From the NCBI GenBank assembly GCA_029268225.1, contig JAJUGJ010000031.1, positions 1 to 38,596 of the forward strand: a DNA stretch of 38,596 nt, written 5' to 3'. Both the position numbers and the translations under genes were made by a program. Within the stretch, counting starts at the first letter, position 1, and every line of letters begins with the position of its first letter. Positions 16,817 to 25,266 of the stretch are shown piece after piece. The notes below the pieces were generated by a model, which did not search any database, was not told where the DNA came from, and saw nothing but the letters and a program-made list of their open reading frames with translations. Source of the stretch: Burkholderiales bacterium (GTDB lineage: Bacteria; Pseudomonadota; Gammaproteobacteria; Burkholderiales; Burkholderiaceae_C).

Positions 16817-17063
16817 TGTGCGTTCTCTGGCGAGCCGTAGAGCGCATGGTCCTCAAGATCGCACATTCGGCACAAGACGGAGCGACACACAGTCCTCAGG
16901 CAAGCTAACGCGGGCACTTATCCCCGCATCCTGTGGATAAGCTTGTTGGCAAGCCTTGGGCAAGGCGACTCCGCCCTGGGTAGACCCTGTGTTTGCTGCG
17001 AAATGAGGCAGCCGGCCTTCTCCTGAAAGGGCTCGCGTCGCCCTGACGTGGCGGGTTGTCGCT

Positions 17064-17954
17064 TCAACGGCTGGGAGGGCTCGCAATGACCGCCGAGGGG
17101 CGCGTGACCTTGTGGTCGAAGGGGTGGAATGTGCTGCCCACGGCGTGCAGGATTCGCTTCACGTACATGCGCGTTTCCTGGTACGGGGGGATGCCTTTGT
17201 ATCGCTCGACCTTGCCCTCCCCTGCGTTGTAGGCGGCGGCGACCAGGGCCACGTCGCCTTGAAAGTAGGCCAGCAGCCAGCGCAGGTAGGTGAGACCGCC
17301 ACGGATGTTCTGGGCAGGGTCAAAGGGGTTGCGAACGTTGAAGCGCTCGCTGGTTTCGGGAATCAGTTGCATGAGCCCCTGGGCATTCTTGGGAGACTGG
17401 GCCTGCGTGTTGAAGTTCGACTCGGCCGCCATGATGGCCAGGGCCAGTTGCGTGTCCACCTGATAGCGCGGCGCCAGTTTCTGGACCAGCTTGAGGATGT
17501 GCCGGGGGGCGATGGCCTCGTAGTTGATGCCGGGAACGCCTGCCTGAGCGGCATCGTCATTGACAGGTGCGGCGCGCAGGCATTCAGGCACCTCCTTGGT
17601 CGGGCCACCCACCACCGTCAACATGCGTTGTGCCTGCGGCAGACCCTGCTCGGCTGCGGCTTGGAAGAAGTAGGCCGCGGCCACGTCGTCGCGCGGGCCG
17701 GCGCGGCCGTTGGCATGCATCCAACCCAGGTTGTACTGGGCTTGGGCATCGCCCAGGCGGGCGCTTTGGCAGTACAACTGGCGCGCCTGCTCAGGGTTGC
17801 GCGCCACGCCCTCACCGTGCTCGTAGGCGATGGCCAGCTCACGCAAGGCCTCAGCGGACTTCGGCGGGGCCTCGAGCGCCCAGGCGGGCGCCAGGGCCAT
17901 GGCGCCATACATCGCCAGCCCCCAGAGAGCGTGCTTGGAGGAAATCGGGTGCAT
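17064..17954 (-). CDS. Lytic transglycosylase with Sel1-like repeats
   Basis: This is a predicted periplasmic murein hydrolase of about 296 residues. It has an N-terminal signal segment (cleavage near AWA-LEA) and then Sel1/TPR-like repeats (residues about 35-115; motifs such as AIAYEHGEGVARN and YNLGWMHANGRAG). The C-terminal SLT domain has the catalytic Glu178 in AAESNFN, the GLMQLIP motif near 193-199 and AYNAGEG at 241-247. Cleavage of peptidoglycan glycan strands to 1,6-anhydro products is expected of this family. The combination suggests a repeat-guided, perhaps complex-bound transglycosylase. The ATG at 17952-17954 was chosen over a GTG at 18011 because the signal peptide starts there; the ribosome binding site is weak. 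Confidence 0.9.
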   Translation of the reverse strand: MHPISSKHALWGLAMYGAMALAPAWALEAPPKSAEALRELAIAYEHGEGVARNPEQARQLYCQSARLGDAQAQYNLGWMHANGRAGPRDDVAAAYFFQAAAEQGLPQAQRMLTVVGGPTKEVPECLRAAPVNDDAAQAGVPGINYEAIAPRHILKLVQKLAPRYQVDTQLALAIMAAESNFNTQAQSPKNAQGLMQLIPETSERFNVRNPFDPAQNIRGGLTYLRWLLAYFQGDVALVAAAYNAGEGKVERYKGIPPYQETRMYVKRILHAVGSTFHPFDHKVTRPSAVIASPPSR

Positions 17955-18038
17955 GTGTGCAGTATGCACACCTGGCGGCGTCTTGTGTAGGGTTAACCCA
18001 AGCTTGCCCACGGCGCCAATGAGCCACGGGATGCATGC

Positions 18039-19721
18039 TCAGGGCCGCAGGCTGGCGCGGATCAGCGTGATGGCCTGACGGGGCACGTAGACCTTGCCGG
18101 TCGGCTCGGCCAGCACCACCACGCCTTCGAGTTCGTGGGTGCGATCAGGCCCCACCAGCTCGTTCTTGTGAATGGGAAGGCGCACCTCGCCGCCGTGGCT
18201 GTTGCGCACCCGCAGAACCGGATTGGCGGCCTGGCTGCGATCCAGCTCGGCCTGCAAGCCCAAGGCAGTCAAGGCCGGCATGGCCTCGACGAACAGGCGC
18301 TCGCGCAGCGCCGTGAGATCGAAGCCCATGGCGTTGGCCATGTGTTGAGCCAGGTCGGTGTTCTCCCACAGCCCACCGATGCGCCCTGGTCCGTAGCTGT
18401 ACAGAAAGGGGTCGCCTCCGGTGTGGCCGTTGGTGGTCCAACCAAGCCCTGAACGCGACGAGAGCATCGGGCCCAACACGTACTGCAGCCAGGATTGCGG
18501 CGGCGCGGTCTGGATGCTCTGCACTTCTTGCGCGCTCAGGTCCTCGATGCCCCAGTGGCGTGCCAGCACGTTGCGGATGTGCGCCTCGGACTTGTCCTGG
18601 GCCATGAGCCGTGCGAGGCCCTCCCCCGTGAGTTGGGCGCGCCGCAGCGGTGTGACCAGACTGTCGTCGTCGGTGGTGGCGTACTTCGTGGCCTCTCGAC
18701 GGCCGATGGTCAGGCCGCCGTTGCCGTGGTCAGACGTGCTGATGACGAGGGTATGGCCATTGGCGCGCGCGAAGTCCAGCGCCACTTTCACGGCCTCATC
18801 GTAGGCGCCCAGATCGCTGACCACTCCTGACGGGTCATTGGCGTGCGCGGCCCAGTCGACCTTGGAGCCCTCCACAAACAGGAAAAAGCCATGACGCCGC
18901 CCCTTGTCGCTGCGCGAGAGCACCTCGATGGCTTTGCGGGTCATCTCGGCCAGCGAGGGCTGATGGGGTGCGAACTCGGCACGGTCGAGGTCGTAGACCA
19001 TGTCATCGGATGCGAACATGCCGAACAGCTTGGCACCCGTCGAAGCCAGCATCTCCGAACGGGTGCGGACGTACTCGTACCCTTTGTTTTTCAAGACGCG
19101 CACGAGGTCTTCATTGTCCTGGCGGACACCGCGGCCGTCGGCCATGGGCAGCAGGTACTGCTCACCGCCCGCCAGCACGACGTCGATGTGCTGATAAACC
19201 TGCTGCTCGCCAATGTCGGCGTAGCGACCGCGGTCGTGGCTGTGTGCGCTGAAGGCGGCCGGTGAGGCGTGCTGGATGTTGGCTGTGGCGACGAGGCCGG
19301 TGGCCCGCCCGGTGAGACGCGCCCCTTCGAGCACGGTGGGCAGAGGCGCATAGGCCTGGGCCGGGTTGGCGTTCACGCCGGCGATGGTCACCCGCCAGGG
19401 GGAGACGGCAATGCCTTTGTCGGTGCCTTTGTGGCCGGTGGCAAAGGCCGTGCCCCCCGGAGCGGAATCGGTGATGATGGAATCGGCCCCGTAGGTCTGC
19501 ACGGCCCCGGTGAGGATGTCGTCTGATGCCAGGCGCTTACCCTTGACCCAGCGCGTCAAGGCCCAGGCTTCGTTGGGCGTGCCGTCGCTCATCATGAAGA
19601 TGACGTTGCGAACGGGCGCAGGGGTGCCCGCCGCGGACAGTGGCGCGGGTGTGTGGCCACAGGCCGCCAGGGTGGCACCCAGCGCCAGAGTCAGCAAAAG
19701 GCGTGAGCAGCGCGTACGCAT
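18039..19721 (-). CDS. Alkaline phosphatase family lipoprotein
   Basis: This 560-residue phosphomonoesterase belongs to the PhoA superfamily. It has a lipoprotein signal (LAAC, Cys21), then an early metal-binding Asp46 in MMSDGTPN. The nucleophile Ser86 is in TDSAPGGTAFATG; many relatives have Ala-Ala where this one has Gly-Gly. Metal ligands lie in EGSKVDWAAHANDP and STSDHGNGG, with a late His in TNGHTGGDP. It would release phosphate from organic esters at the cell envelope. A ribosome binding site (GGAGAG) precedes the ATG. It follows a small unknown gene by 15 bases and precedes the lytic transglycosylase by 84 bases. No PhoB box was identified. Confidence 0.93.
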   Translation of the reverse strand: MRTRCSRLLLTLALGATLAACGHTPAPLSAAGTPAPVRNVIFMMSDGTPNEAWALTRWVKGKRLASDDILTGAVQTYGADSIITDSAPGGTAFATGHKGTDKGIAVSPWRVTIAGVNANPAQAYAPLPTVLEGARLTGRATGLVATANIQHASPAAFSAHSHDRGRYADIGEQQVYQHIDVVLAGGEQYLLPMADGRGVRQDNEDLVRVLKNKGYEYVRTRSEMLASTGAKLFGMFASDDMVYDLDRAEFAPHQPSLAEMTRKAIEVLSRSDKGRRHGFFLFVEGSKVDWAAHANDPSGVVSDLGAYDEAVKVALDFARANGHTLVISTSDHGNGGLTIGRREATKYATTDDDSLVTPLRRAQLTGEGLARLMAQDKSEAHIRNVLARHWGIEDLSAQEVQSIQTAPPQSWLQYVLGPMLSSRSGLGWTTNGHTGGDPFLYSYGPGRIGGLWENTDLAQHMANAMGFDLTALRERLFVEAMPALTALGLQAELDRSQAANPVLRVRNSHGGEVRLPIHKNELVGPDRTHELEGVVVLAEPTGKVYVPRQAITLIRASLRP

Positions 19722-19736
19722 GGGCGGCTCTCCGGG

Positions 19737-20207
19737 TCAGCGCTGTGGTGAGGCCACACGGGACCAGCTGCCGTCCGCTTGCCAGGCCTCGATGGTGCAG
19801 TCGGAGGCCGACACGGGGTCGATACTGCCGTACCACTCGGAGATGGCAGCCCCACAGGCCTGGGCTTGTTGTGCCAGGGCCTGCCAGCGGTCCTTGCTGA
19901 TGCGGGCCTGCTTGCGCAAGGTCTCGCCGCTCAAGAGGCTACGCGGTGGCACACCCAGGCGGTACACGCCGTTGCCGAACTGGTGCATGACGGACAGCGT
20001 CGGAGGCTGAAGCACGCCGTTGACCTCCAGGCGTTTGGCCGCCGAAGGGTCGTAACGCTGGTTCAAGGAAAACCACGCGAGCGGGCATTCGACGGCCGGC
20101 GTGTCGGGCTGGTCGTGCGGCAGGATGTAGCCGTTTTCAAGGATGCGCAGCAAATGGATGCCGAGCGTGTAGTGCCAGGCGAGCAGCGGAGCGGAATCTT
20201 GTTTCAT
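19737..20207 (-). CDS. Uncharacterised small protein, possibly ADP-ribosyltransferase-like fold
   Basis: This is a 156-residue soluble protein without signal peptide, starting MKQDSAPLLAWHYT at the ATG 20205-20207, 11 bases after the creA stop. I do not recognise a named family. The N-terminal HYT, the ILENGYILP segment and the following PLAWFSLNQRYDP recall the HxT...ILxxG...(A)WFS pattern of small ADP-ribosyltransferase-like proteins, but this is a pattern impression only. The C-terminal half includes GAAISEWYGSIDPV, a candidate region for the Glu that ART enzymes need. The in-frame region upstream of the ATG looks non-coding. It sits between creA and the alkaline phosphatase gene, likely in one transcript. 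Confidence 0.75.
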   Translation of the reverse strand: MKQDSAPLLAWHYTLGIHLLRILENGYILPHDQPDTPAVECPLAWFSLNQRYDPSAAKRLEVNGVLQPPTLSVMHQFGNGVYRLGVPPRSLLSGETLRKQARISKDRWQALAQQAQACGAAISEWYGSIDPVSASDCTIEAWQADGSWSRVASPQR

Positions 20208-20218
20208 CAATGCAGGGT

Positions 20219-20677
20219 TCAGCGCCACGGCATGACGGGCACGGTGGAGATGCTGTTGGCCGGTGCGCCGTCGATCAGTTTGCGGCTGATGCCGAGGTAG
20301 ACCAGGGTGCGGTGCTTGGCATCCCACATGCGCACGACGCGGGTCTCTTTGAACAGGATGGAGGTGTCTTCGCTGAAGACGGTTTCGTTGTCAGGCAACT
20401 TGGCCGGCAGCGTGATGGGGCCGGTTTGGCGGCAAGCCAGCGAGAACTGACTGGGGTCCTCGGCCAGCCCCAGTGTGCCTTTGACGCCACCCGTGCGGGC
20501 CTGGCTGACGTGACAGGTGACGCCGGGCACCTTGGGATCTTCGAAGGCTTCGACACAGACCTTGTGGTTGGCGCCCCAGAACTTCCAGGCCGTGGTCACA
20601 CAGCCCACGGTTTCCGCTTGAGCAGAGCTCAGGCAGGCCAGAAACGACAAGGCGACGACGGCGGCACGGGTTCTCAT
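20219..20677 (-). CDS. creA: CreA family protein
   Basis: This is a 152-residue exported protein with a clear signal peptide (cleavage near AQA-ET), followed by the family features KVCVEAFEDPKVPGVTCHVS, an internal GGVKGTLGLAEDPS, and a C-terminal LVYLGISRKLIDGAPANSISTVP. CreA proteins are conserved periplasmic proteins of unknown function, named from the Escherichia coli creABCD locus, but no creBCD genes lie here. Its four cysteines in the mature part could form disulfides. It appears to be the first gene of a minus-strand set with the small unknown protein and the alkaline phosphatase. Confidence 0.92.
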   Translation of the reverse strand: MRTRAAVVALSFLACLSSAQAETVGCVTTAWKFWGANHKVCVEAFEDPKVPGVTCHVSQARTGGVKGTLGLAEDPSQFSLACRQTGPITLPAKLPDNETVFSEDTSILFKETRVVRMWDAKHRTLVYLGISRKLIDGAPANSISTVPVMPWR

Positions 20678-20797
20678 GAGAGCATGATAGTCGCCTCTGT
20701 CCCCACTCTGTCACTGTATGGGGTCATGCGTTTGCTTTACGGTTCGTTCACATGAGTCGGTCAGAATCCGCAGAACCGTTCCAGAACTTGAATCACG

Positions 20798-22036
20798 ATG
20801 CCGTTTCCTGCTTTTGGCGCCCTCACGCGCCCTCTCCGCCCCTGGACCGCCACGCCGCGCCCTGCGCTGTGGCTTGCCCTGCTGACGACGCTGACCTTGA
20901 CGGCCTGCGGCGACAAGGTCAATGAGGCGAAGCCTGGGCAGAAGGAGCCAGCCACCGTGGGCGTGCTGGTGCTGAAGGCCGAGTCACAGTCGCTGAGCAC
21001 GGAGTTGCCTGGGCGGACGGTGGCGGTGCAAGCGGCGGATGTGCGGCCCCAGGTGAGCGGCATCATCCGCCAGCGCCTGTTCAACGAGGGCGACACGGTG
21101 AAGGCCGGGCAGGTGCTCTATCAGATTGACGCGAAAACCTACGAAGTCGCAGTAGCGAGCGCCAAGGCGACGGTGGCCAAGGCCCAGGCGGCAGCTCGAC
21201 TGGCGGAGTTGAACCACCAGCGCCATGCCGACCTGGTGAAGCAGCAGGCGGTGAGCCAGCAGGTGTTCGAAGAGAGTCAGGCGGCCATGCGCCAGACTGC
21301 TGCCGAGTTGGCAGCGGCACAGGCGGCCCTGTCGCAGGCCCAGATCAACCTGGACTACACCCGCATCGCGGCGCCGATTGGGGGCCGTGTAGGGCTGTCG
21401 AGCATCACCCTGGGAGCGCTCGTCACGGCCAACCAGACCGCTGCGCTGACCCAGATCACCCAACTGGACCCGATGCACGTCGACATCACCCAGTCGAGCA
21501 CCGACGTGCTGCGCCTGCAACGCGAACTGGCGGCCGGGCACTTCGAGCGCCACCCTTCCGGTGCGGCGCAGGTGCGCATCGTGCTGGAGGACGGCAGCGT
21601 GTACCCGCATGCTGCCACCCTGAAGTTCGAAGGGGTGAACGTGAATACCTCCACCGGAGCGATCACGTTGCGAGCGCAGGTGCCCAACCCGGATAAGGTG
21701 CTGCTGCCCGGCATGTATGTGCGGGCGCGCCTGGCCACCGGCTTGGTGCCGGACGCCCTGCTGGTGCCCCAGCAGGCGCTCAAGCGCGAGTTGAGCGGCA
21801 AGGCGAGCGTGTTGGTGGTGAACGCCGACCAGAAGGTGGAGCGCCGCCCGGTGGAGCTGGCCGAGGCCGTGGGGCAACGCTGGCGGGTGACCAGCGGCCT
21901 GAAGGCGGGTGAAGCGCTGGTGGTGGATGGCTTCCAGCGCATCAAGCCGGGGGACACCGTGAAGACGGTAGATGCCTCGAAAGCAGTGAGTGTCGGGGCT
22001 GGGGCGGCGTCCGCACCGGCGTCTGCTGCGCGCTGA
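20798..22036 (+). CDS. RND efflux periplasmic adaptor lipoprotein (AcrA/MexA type)
   Basis: This is a 412-residue membrane-fusion protein. The signal sequence ends in a lipobox (LTAC, Cys37). The N-terminal beta-barrel/lipoyl half (STELPGRTVAVQAADVRPQVSGI and VKAGQVLYQID) is followed by an alpha-helical hairpin rich in Ala, Gln and Lys (about 110-180), the second lipoyl half (INLDYTRIAAPIGGRVG) and barrel domains. It couples the inner-membrane RND pump to an outer-membrane channel. It lies 10 bases before the pump gene. No regulator gene (AcrR/MexR type) is next to it, and no clear operator was recognised in the 120 bases upstream. Confidence 0.94.
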   Translation: MPFPAFGALTRPLRPWTATPRPALWLALLTTLTLTACGDKVNEAKPGQKEPATVGVLVLKAESQSLSTELPGRTVAVQAADVRPQVSGIIRQRLFNEGDTVKAGQVLYQIDAKTYEVAVASAKATVAKAQAAARLAELNHQRHADLVKQQAVSQQVFEESQAAMRQTAAELAAAQAALSQAQINLDYTRIAAPIGGRVGLSSITLGALVTANQTAALTQITQLDPMHVDITQSSTDVLRLQRELAAGHFERHPSGAAQVRIVLEDGSVYPHAATLKFEGVNVNTSTGAITLRAQVPNPDKVLLPGMYVRARLATGLVPDALLVPQQALKRELSGKASVLVVNADQKVERRPVELAEAVGQRWRVTSGLKAGEALVVDGFQRIKPGDTVKTVDASKAVSVGAGAASAPASAAR

Positions 22037-22046
22037 GGGGCGGAGC

Positions 22047-25000
22047 ATGGCGCACTTTTTCATCAACCGGCCCATTTTTGCGTGGGTGATCGCCATCGTC
22101 ATCATGCTGGGTGGGGGCATGGCCCTGAACACCCTGCCAATCGAGCAGTACCCTGACATTGCGCCGCCGCAGGTGAGCATCAGTGCCACCTACACCGGCG
22201 CCTCGGCCGAGACGGTGGACAGTTCGGTGTCGCAGGTGATCGAACAGCAGCTCAAGGGCATCGACAACCTGCTGTACATGTCGTCGTCGAGCGATGCCTC
22301 GGGGGCGTCGCGCACCACCCTCACCTTCATGCCCGGCACGAACGTGGACCTGGCGCAGATGCAGGTGCAAAACAAGCTGCAGCAGGCCATGTCGCGCCTG
22401 CCACCCGCCGTACAAAGCCGTGGGGTGACGGTGACCAAGGGTGGCAGCGACTACATGATCGTGTACCACTTTGCCTCGTCCGACCCGGATGTGAGCGCGG
22501 TGGACGTGGGCGACTATGTCACCAACAACCTGCTGGACGTGATCGGGCGCGTGGACGGCGTGGGCGAGGTGCAGGTGTTCGGCACGAACTACGCCATGCG
22601 CATCTGGATGGACCCGGCCAAGCTGGAGAAGTTTGCGCTGATGCCCTCGGACATCGCCAACGCCATCCAGGCTCAGAACACCCAGGTGTCCGCGGGCAAG
22701 CTGGGTGAGCTGCCTGCCGTGCCGGGCCAGCAGCTCAACGCCACGATCACCGCGCGCAGCAAGCTGCAAACGGTCGAGCAGTTCGAGAATGTGCTGCTGA
22801 AGTCGGCCCCCGATGGCTCGGTGGTGCTGCTCAAGGATGTCGCCCGGGTGGAACTGGGCAGCGACAACCCCAGCGCGGCCTCGACCCGCAACGGCATGGC
22901 GGGCGCGGGCATGGGCATTGTGCTGGCCGATGGCGCCAATGCCATGGCCGTGGCCGATGCCGTGCACGCCAAGCTCCAGGAGCTGTCAGCCTTTTTACCG
23001 CCCGACCTCACGGCGTTCGTGACCCGCGACTCCTCGCCGTTTGTGCGGGCGTCCATCCAGGAGGTGATCAAGACCCTGCTGGAGGCCATGCTGCTGGTCT
23101 TCCTGGTGATGTACCTGTTCCTGCAAAACTTCCGCGCCACGCTGATCCCGGCGATTGCGGTGCCGGTGGTGCTGCTGGGCACATTTGCGGTGCTGTCGGT
23201 GGCGGGCTATTCCATCAACATGCTGACCATGTTTGCCATGGTGCTGGCCATCGGCCTGCTGGTCGACGATGCCATCGTGGTGGTGGAGAACGTGGAGCGG
23301 GTGATGAACGAAGACGGCTCGTCGCCCAAGGAAGCCACACGCAAGTCGATGCGCGAGATCACGCCGGCCCTGATCGGCATTGGGGTGACGCTGTCGGCGG
23401 TGTTCATCCCGATGGCGTTTTTTGGTGGCTCGACGGGTGTGATCTACCGGCAGTTCTCGGTGACGATCGTGGCGGCTATGGCCCTGTCGGTGTTCGTGGC
23501 CCTGACCCTGACGCCAGCGCTGTGCGCCACCTTGCTCAAGCCCCTGCCGCAGGGGCAGCACAGCGGGCACAGTGTCGTGCCGCGCAAGGGCCTGCTGGGC
23601 CTCAACGACCGCTTCTTCCTGTGGTTCAACCAACACTTTGACCGCACCTCAATCCGCTACCAGAGCGGGGTGGGCGGGCTGCTCAAGCGCGCCAAGCGGG
23701 TGGGCCTGGTGTACCTGCTGCTGTGCGGGGTGACGGCGGTGCTGTTCATGCGTCTGCCTACCTCCTTCCTGCCCAACGAGGACCAGGGGCTGATGCAGGT
23801 GCAGGTGAACCTGCCGCCGGGCGGCTCGGATGCCCGTCTGCGTGAGGTGCTCAAGGAGGTCAATGCCTACATGGCAAAGCAGCCCGATGTGATCAGCTTC
23901 AACGCGGTGATCGGGCGCGGTGGTGACCAGAGCTCTGCGCGCGGTTTCATTCGCCTGAAGGACTGGAGCGAACGCCCCCTGCCCTCTCAGCATGCTGAGG
24001 AGTTGGCGCGCAAAGCCACGCGGGATTTGAGCAAGATCCGCGACGCCCGCATCATCGTGAGCCTGCCTCCGGCGGTGCGCGGCCTGGGCAGCACGGCGGG
24101 CTTCAACTTCCAGCTCAAAGACCTCAATGGCCTGGGACACGAAGCGCTGGTGCAGGCCAAGGACACCCTGCTTGCCAAGATGCGTGAGCGCGACGACGTG
24201 ATCATCAACGTGCGCTCGACCAATCTGGACGACACGGCCCAGTTGGGCGTGATCATCGACGACCGCAAGGCGGCGGCGCTGGGCCTGGCCACCTCGGACG
24301 TGAACGCGGTGTTGAGCAGCGCCCTGGGGGGCACCTACCTGAACGACTTTCTGCACAACGGGCGTGTGAAGCGCGTGTACATGCAGGGGGATGCGCCGTT
24401 CCGGATGCTGCCCCAAGACATTGGCGACTGGACGGTGCGCAACAAAAACGGCGAGATGGTGCCCTTCTCGGCGTTCTCCGAGACGACCTGGACGGGCGGA
24501 CCGCCCGAAGTGCGCCGCTACAACGGCAGCCCGGCGTTCGAGTTCACGGGGCAGACACCCGCTGGCGTGAGCTCGGGCGATGCGATGGCGGCCATCGAAG
24601 CCTTGATGGCCGAAATGCCACCGGGCATCGGCCTGGAGTGGACCGGCGCCTCGCTGCAGGAGCGCATGTCGGGTGAGCAGGCGCCCCTGCTCTACGCCCT
24701 GTCCATTCTGTTCGTGTTCCTGTGCCTGGCCGCCTTGTACGAGAGCTGGACGGTGCCGTTCTCGGTGATCCTGTCCGTGCCCCTGGGCGTGATCGGGGCG
24801 CTGATTTTCACTGGCGCGCGGGAGTTCGCGAACGATGTGTACTTCCAGGTGGGGCTGTTGACCACCGTGGGCCTGGCCTCGAAAAACGCCATCCTGATCG
24901 TGGAATTTGCGACCAAGCTGCAAGAGGAAGGCCGCGCCTTGTTTGACGCCACGCTGGAAGCCGTGCGGCTGCGCTTGCGCCCCATCATCATGACCTCGCT

Positions 25001-25193
25001 GGCGTTCGGTTTCGGGGTGATTCCTCTGGCGATTGGCACCGGGGCGGGCGCAGCAGGTCGTCAGGCCATTGGCACCGCGGTGCTGGGCGGCATGGTGTTC
25101 TCCACCGTGCTGGGCCTGTTCTTCGTGCCCGTGTTCTTCCTGGTGGTGCGCAGTTGGTTCAAGTCCAAAGCGGCCGAGAGGCCCATGGCCTGA
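22047..25193 (+). CDS. RND multidrug efflux permease, HAE1 family (AcrB/MexB type)
   Basis: This 1048-residue proton-driven inner-membrane pump has the classical start MAHFFINRPIFAWVIAI, the paired proton-relay aspartates at 407-408 in GLLVDDAIVVVEN (the same numbers as AcrB) and Lys946 in SKNAILIVEF (AcrB Lys940). Two large periplasmic loops and twelve predicted membrane helices are consistent with the length. GGGGCGGAGC just before the ATG serves as ribosome binding site; the in-frame extension to 21990 overlaps the adaptor and is not needed. There is no outer-membrane factor gene after it, so the pump must share a TolC/OprM-like channel encoded elsewhere. The drug spectrum cannot be predicted. 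Confidence 0.96.
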   Translation: MAHFFINRPIFAWVIAIVIMLGGGMALNTLPIEQYPDIAPPQVSISATYTGASAETVDSSVSQVIEQQLKGIDNLLYMSSSSDASGASRTTLTFMPGTNVDLAQMQVQNKLQQAMSRLPPAVQSRGVTVTKGGSDYMIVYHFASSDPDVSAVDVGDYVTNNLLDVIGRVDGVGEVQVFGTNYAMRIWMDPAKLEKFALMPSDIANAIQAQNTQVSAGKLGELPAVPGQQLNATITARSKLQTVEQFENVLLKSAPDGSVVLLKDVARVELGSDNPSAASTRNGMAGAGMGIVLADGANAMAVADAVHAKLQELSAFLPPDLTAFVTRDSSPFVRASIQEVIKTLLEAMLLVFLVMYLFLQNFRATLIPAIAVPVVLLGTFAVLSVAGYSINMLTMFAMVLAIGLLVDDAIVVVENVERVMNEDGSSPKEATRKSMREITPALIGIGVTLSAVFIPMAFFGGSTGVIYRQFSVTIVAAMALSVFVALTLTPALCATLLKPLPQGQHSGHSVVPRKGLLGLNDRFFLWFNQHFDRTSIRYQSGVGGLLKRAKRVGLVYLLLCGVTAVLFMRLPTSFLPNEDQGLMQVQVNLPPGGSDARLREVLKEVNAYMAKQPDVISFNAVIGRGGDQSSARGFIRLKDWSERPLPSQHAEELARKATRDLSKIRDARIIVSLPPAVRGLGSTAGFNFQLKDLNGLGHEALVQAKDTLLAKMRERDDVIINVRSTNLDDTAQLGVIIDDRKAAALGLATSDVNAVLSSALGGTYLNDFLHNGRVKRVYMQGDAPFRMLPQDIGDWTVRNKNGEMVPFSAFSETTWTGGPPEVRRYNGSPAFEFTGQTPAGVSSGDAMAAIEALMAEMPPGIGLEWTGASLQERMSGEQAPLLYALSILFVFLCLAALYESWTVPFSVILSVPLGVIGALIFTGAREFANDVYFQVGLLTTVGLASKNAILIVEFATKLQEEGRALFDATLEAVRLRLRPIIMTSLAFGFGVIPLAIGTGAGAAGRQAIGTAVLGGMVFSTVLGLFFVPVFFLVVRSWFKSKAAERPMA

Positions 25194-25266
25194 TGGCGGG
25201 TGAGGGATGCATGGGGTGATGGACCTTGGCATCCCCAGATGGGTGCCTGCTGCTTCCGATCGGACG

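Noticed and set aside
23649..25232. Long minus-strand frame opposite the AcrB-type permease
   Set aside because: It has a low-complexity His/Gln/Arg-rich translation without recognisable motifs and lies wholly within the permease gene; it is an antisense artefact.
25204..25235. GGGATGC...GCATCCC inverted repeat between the convergent RND and Na/Pi genes as terminator
   Set aside because: The loop is 18 bases, with no T-run on either strand; too weak to call.
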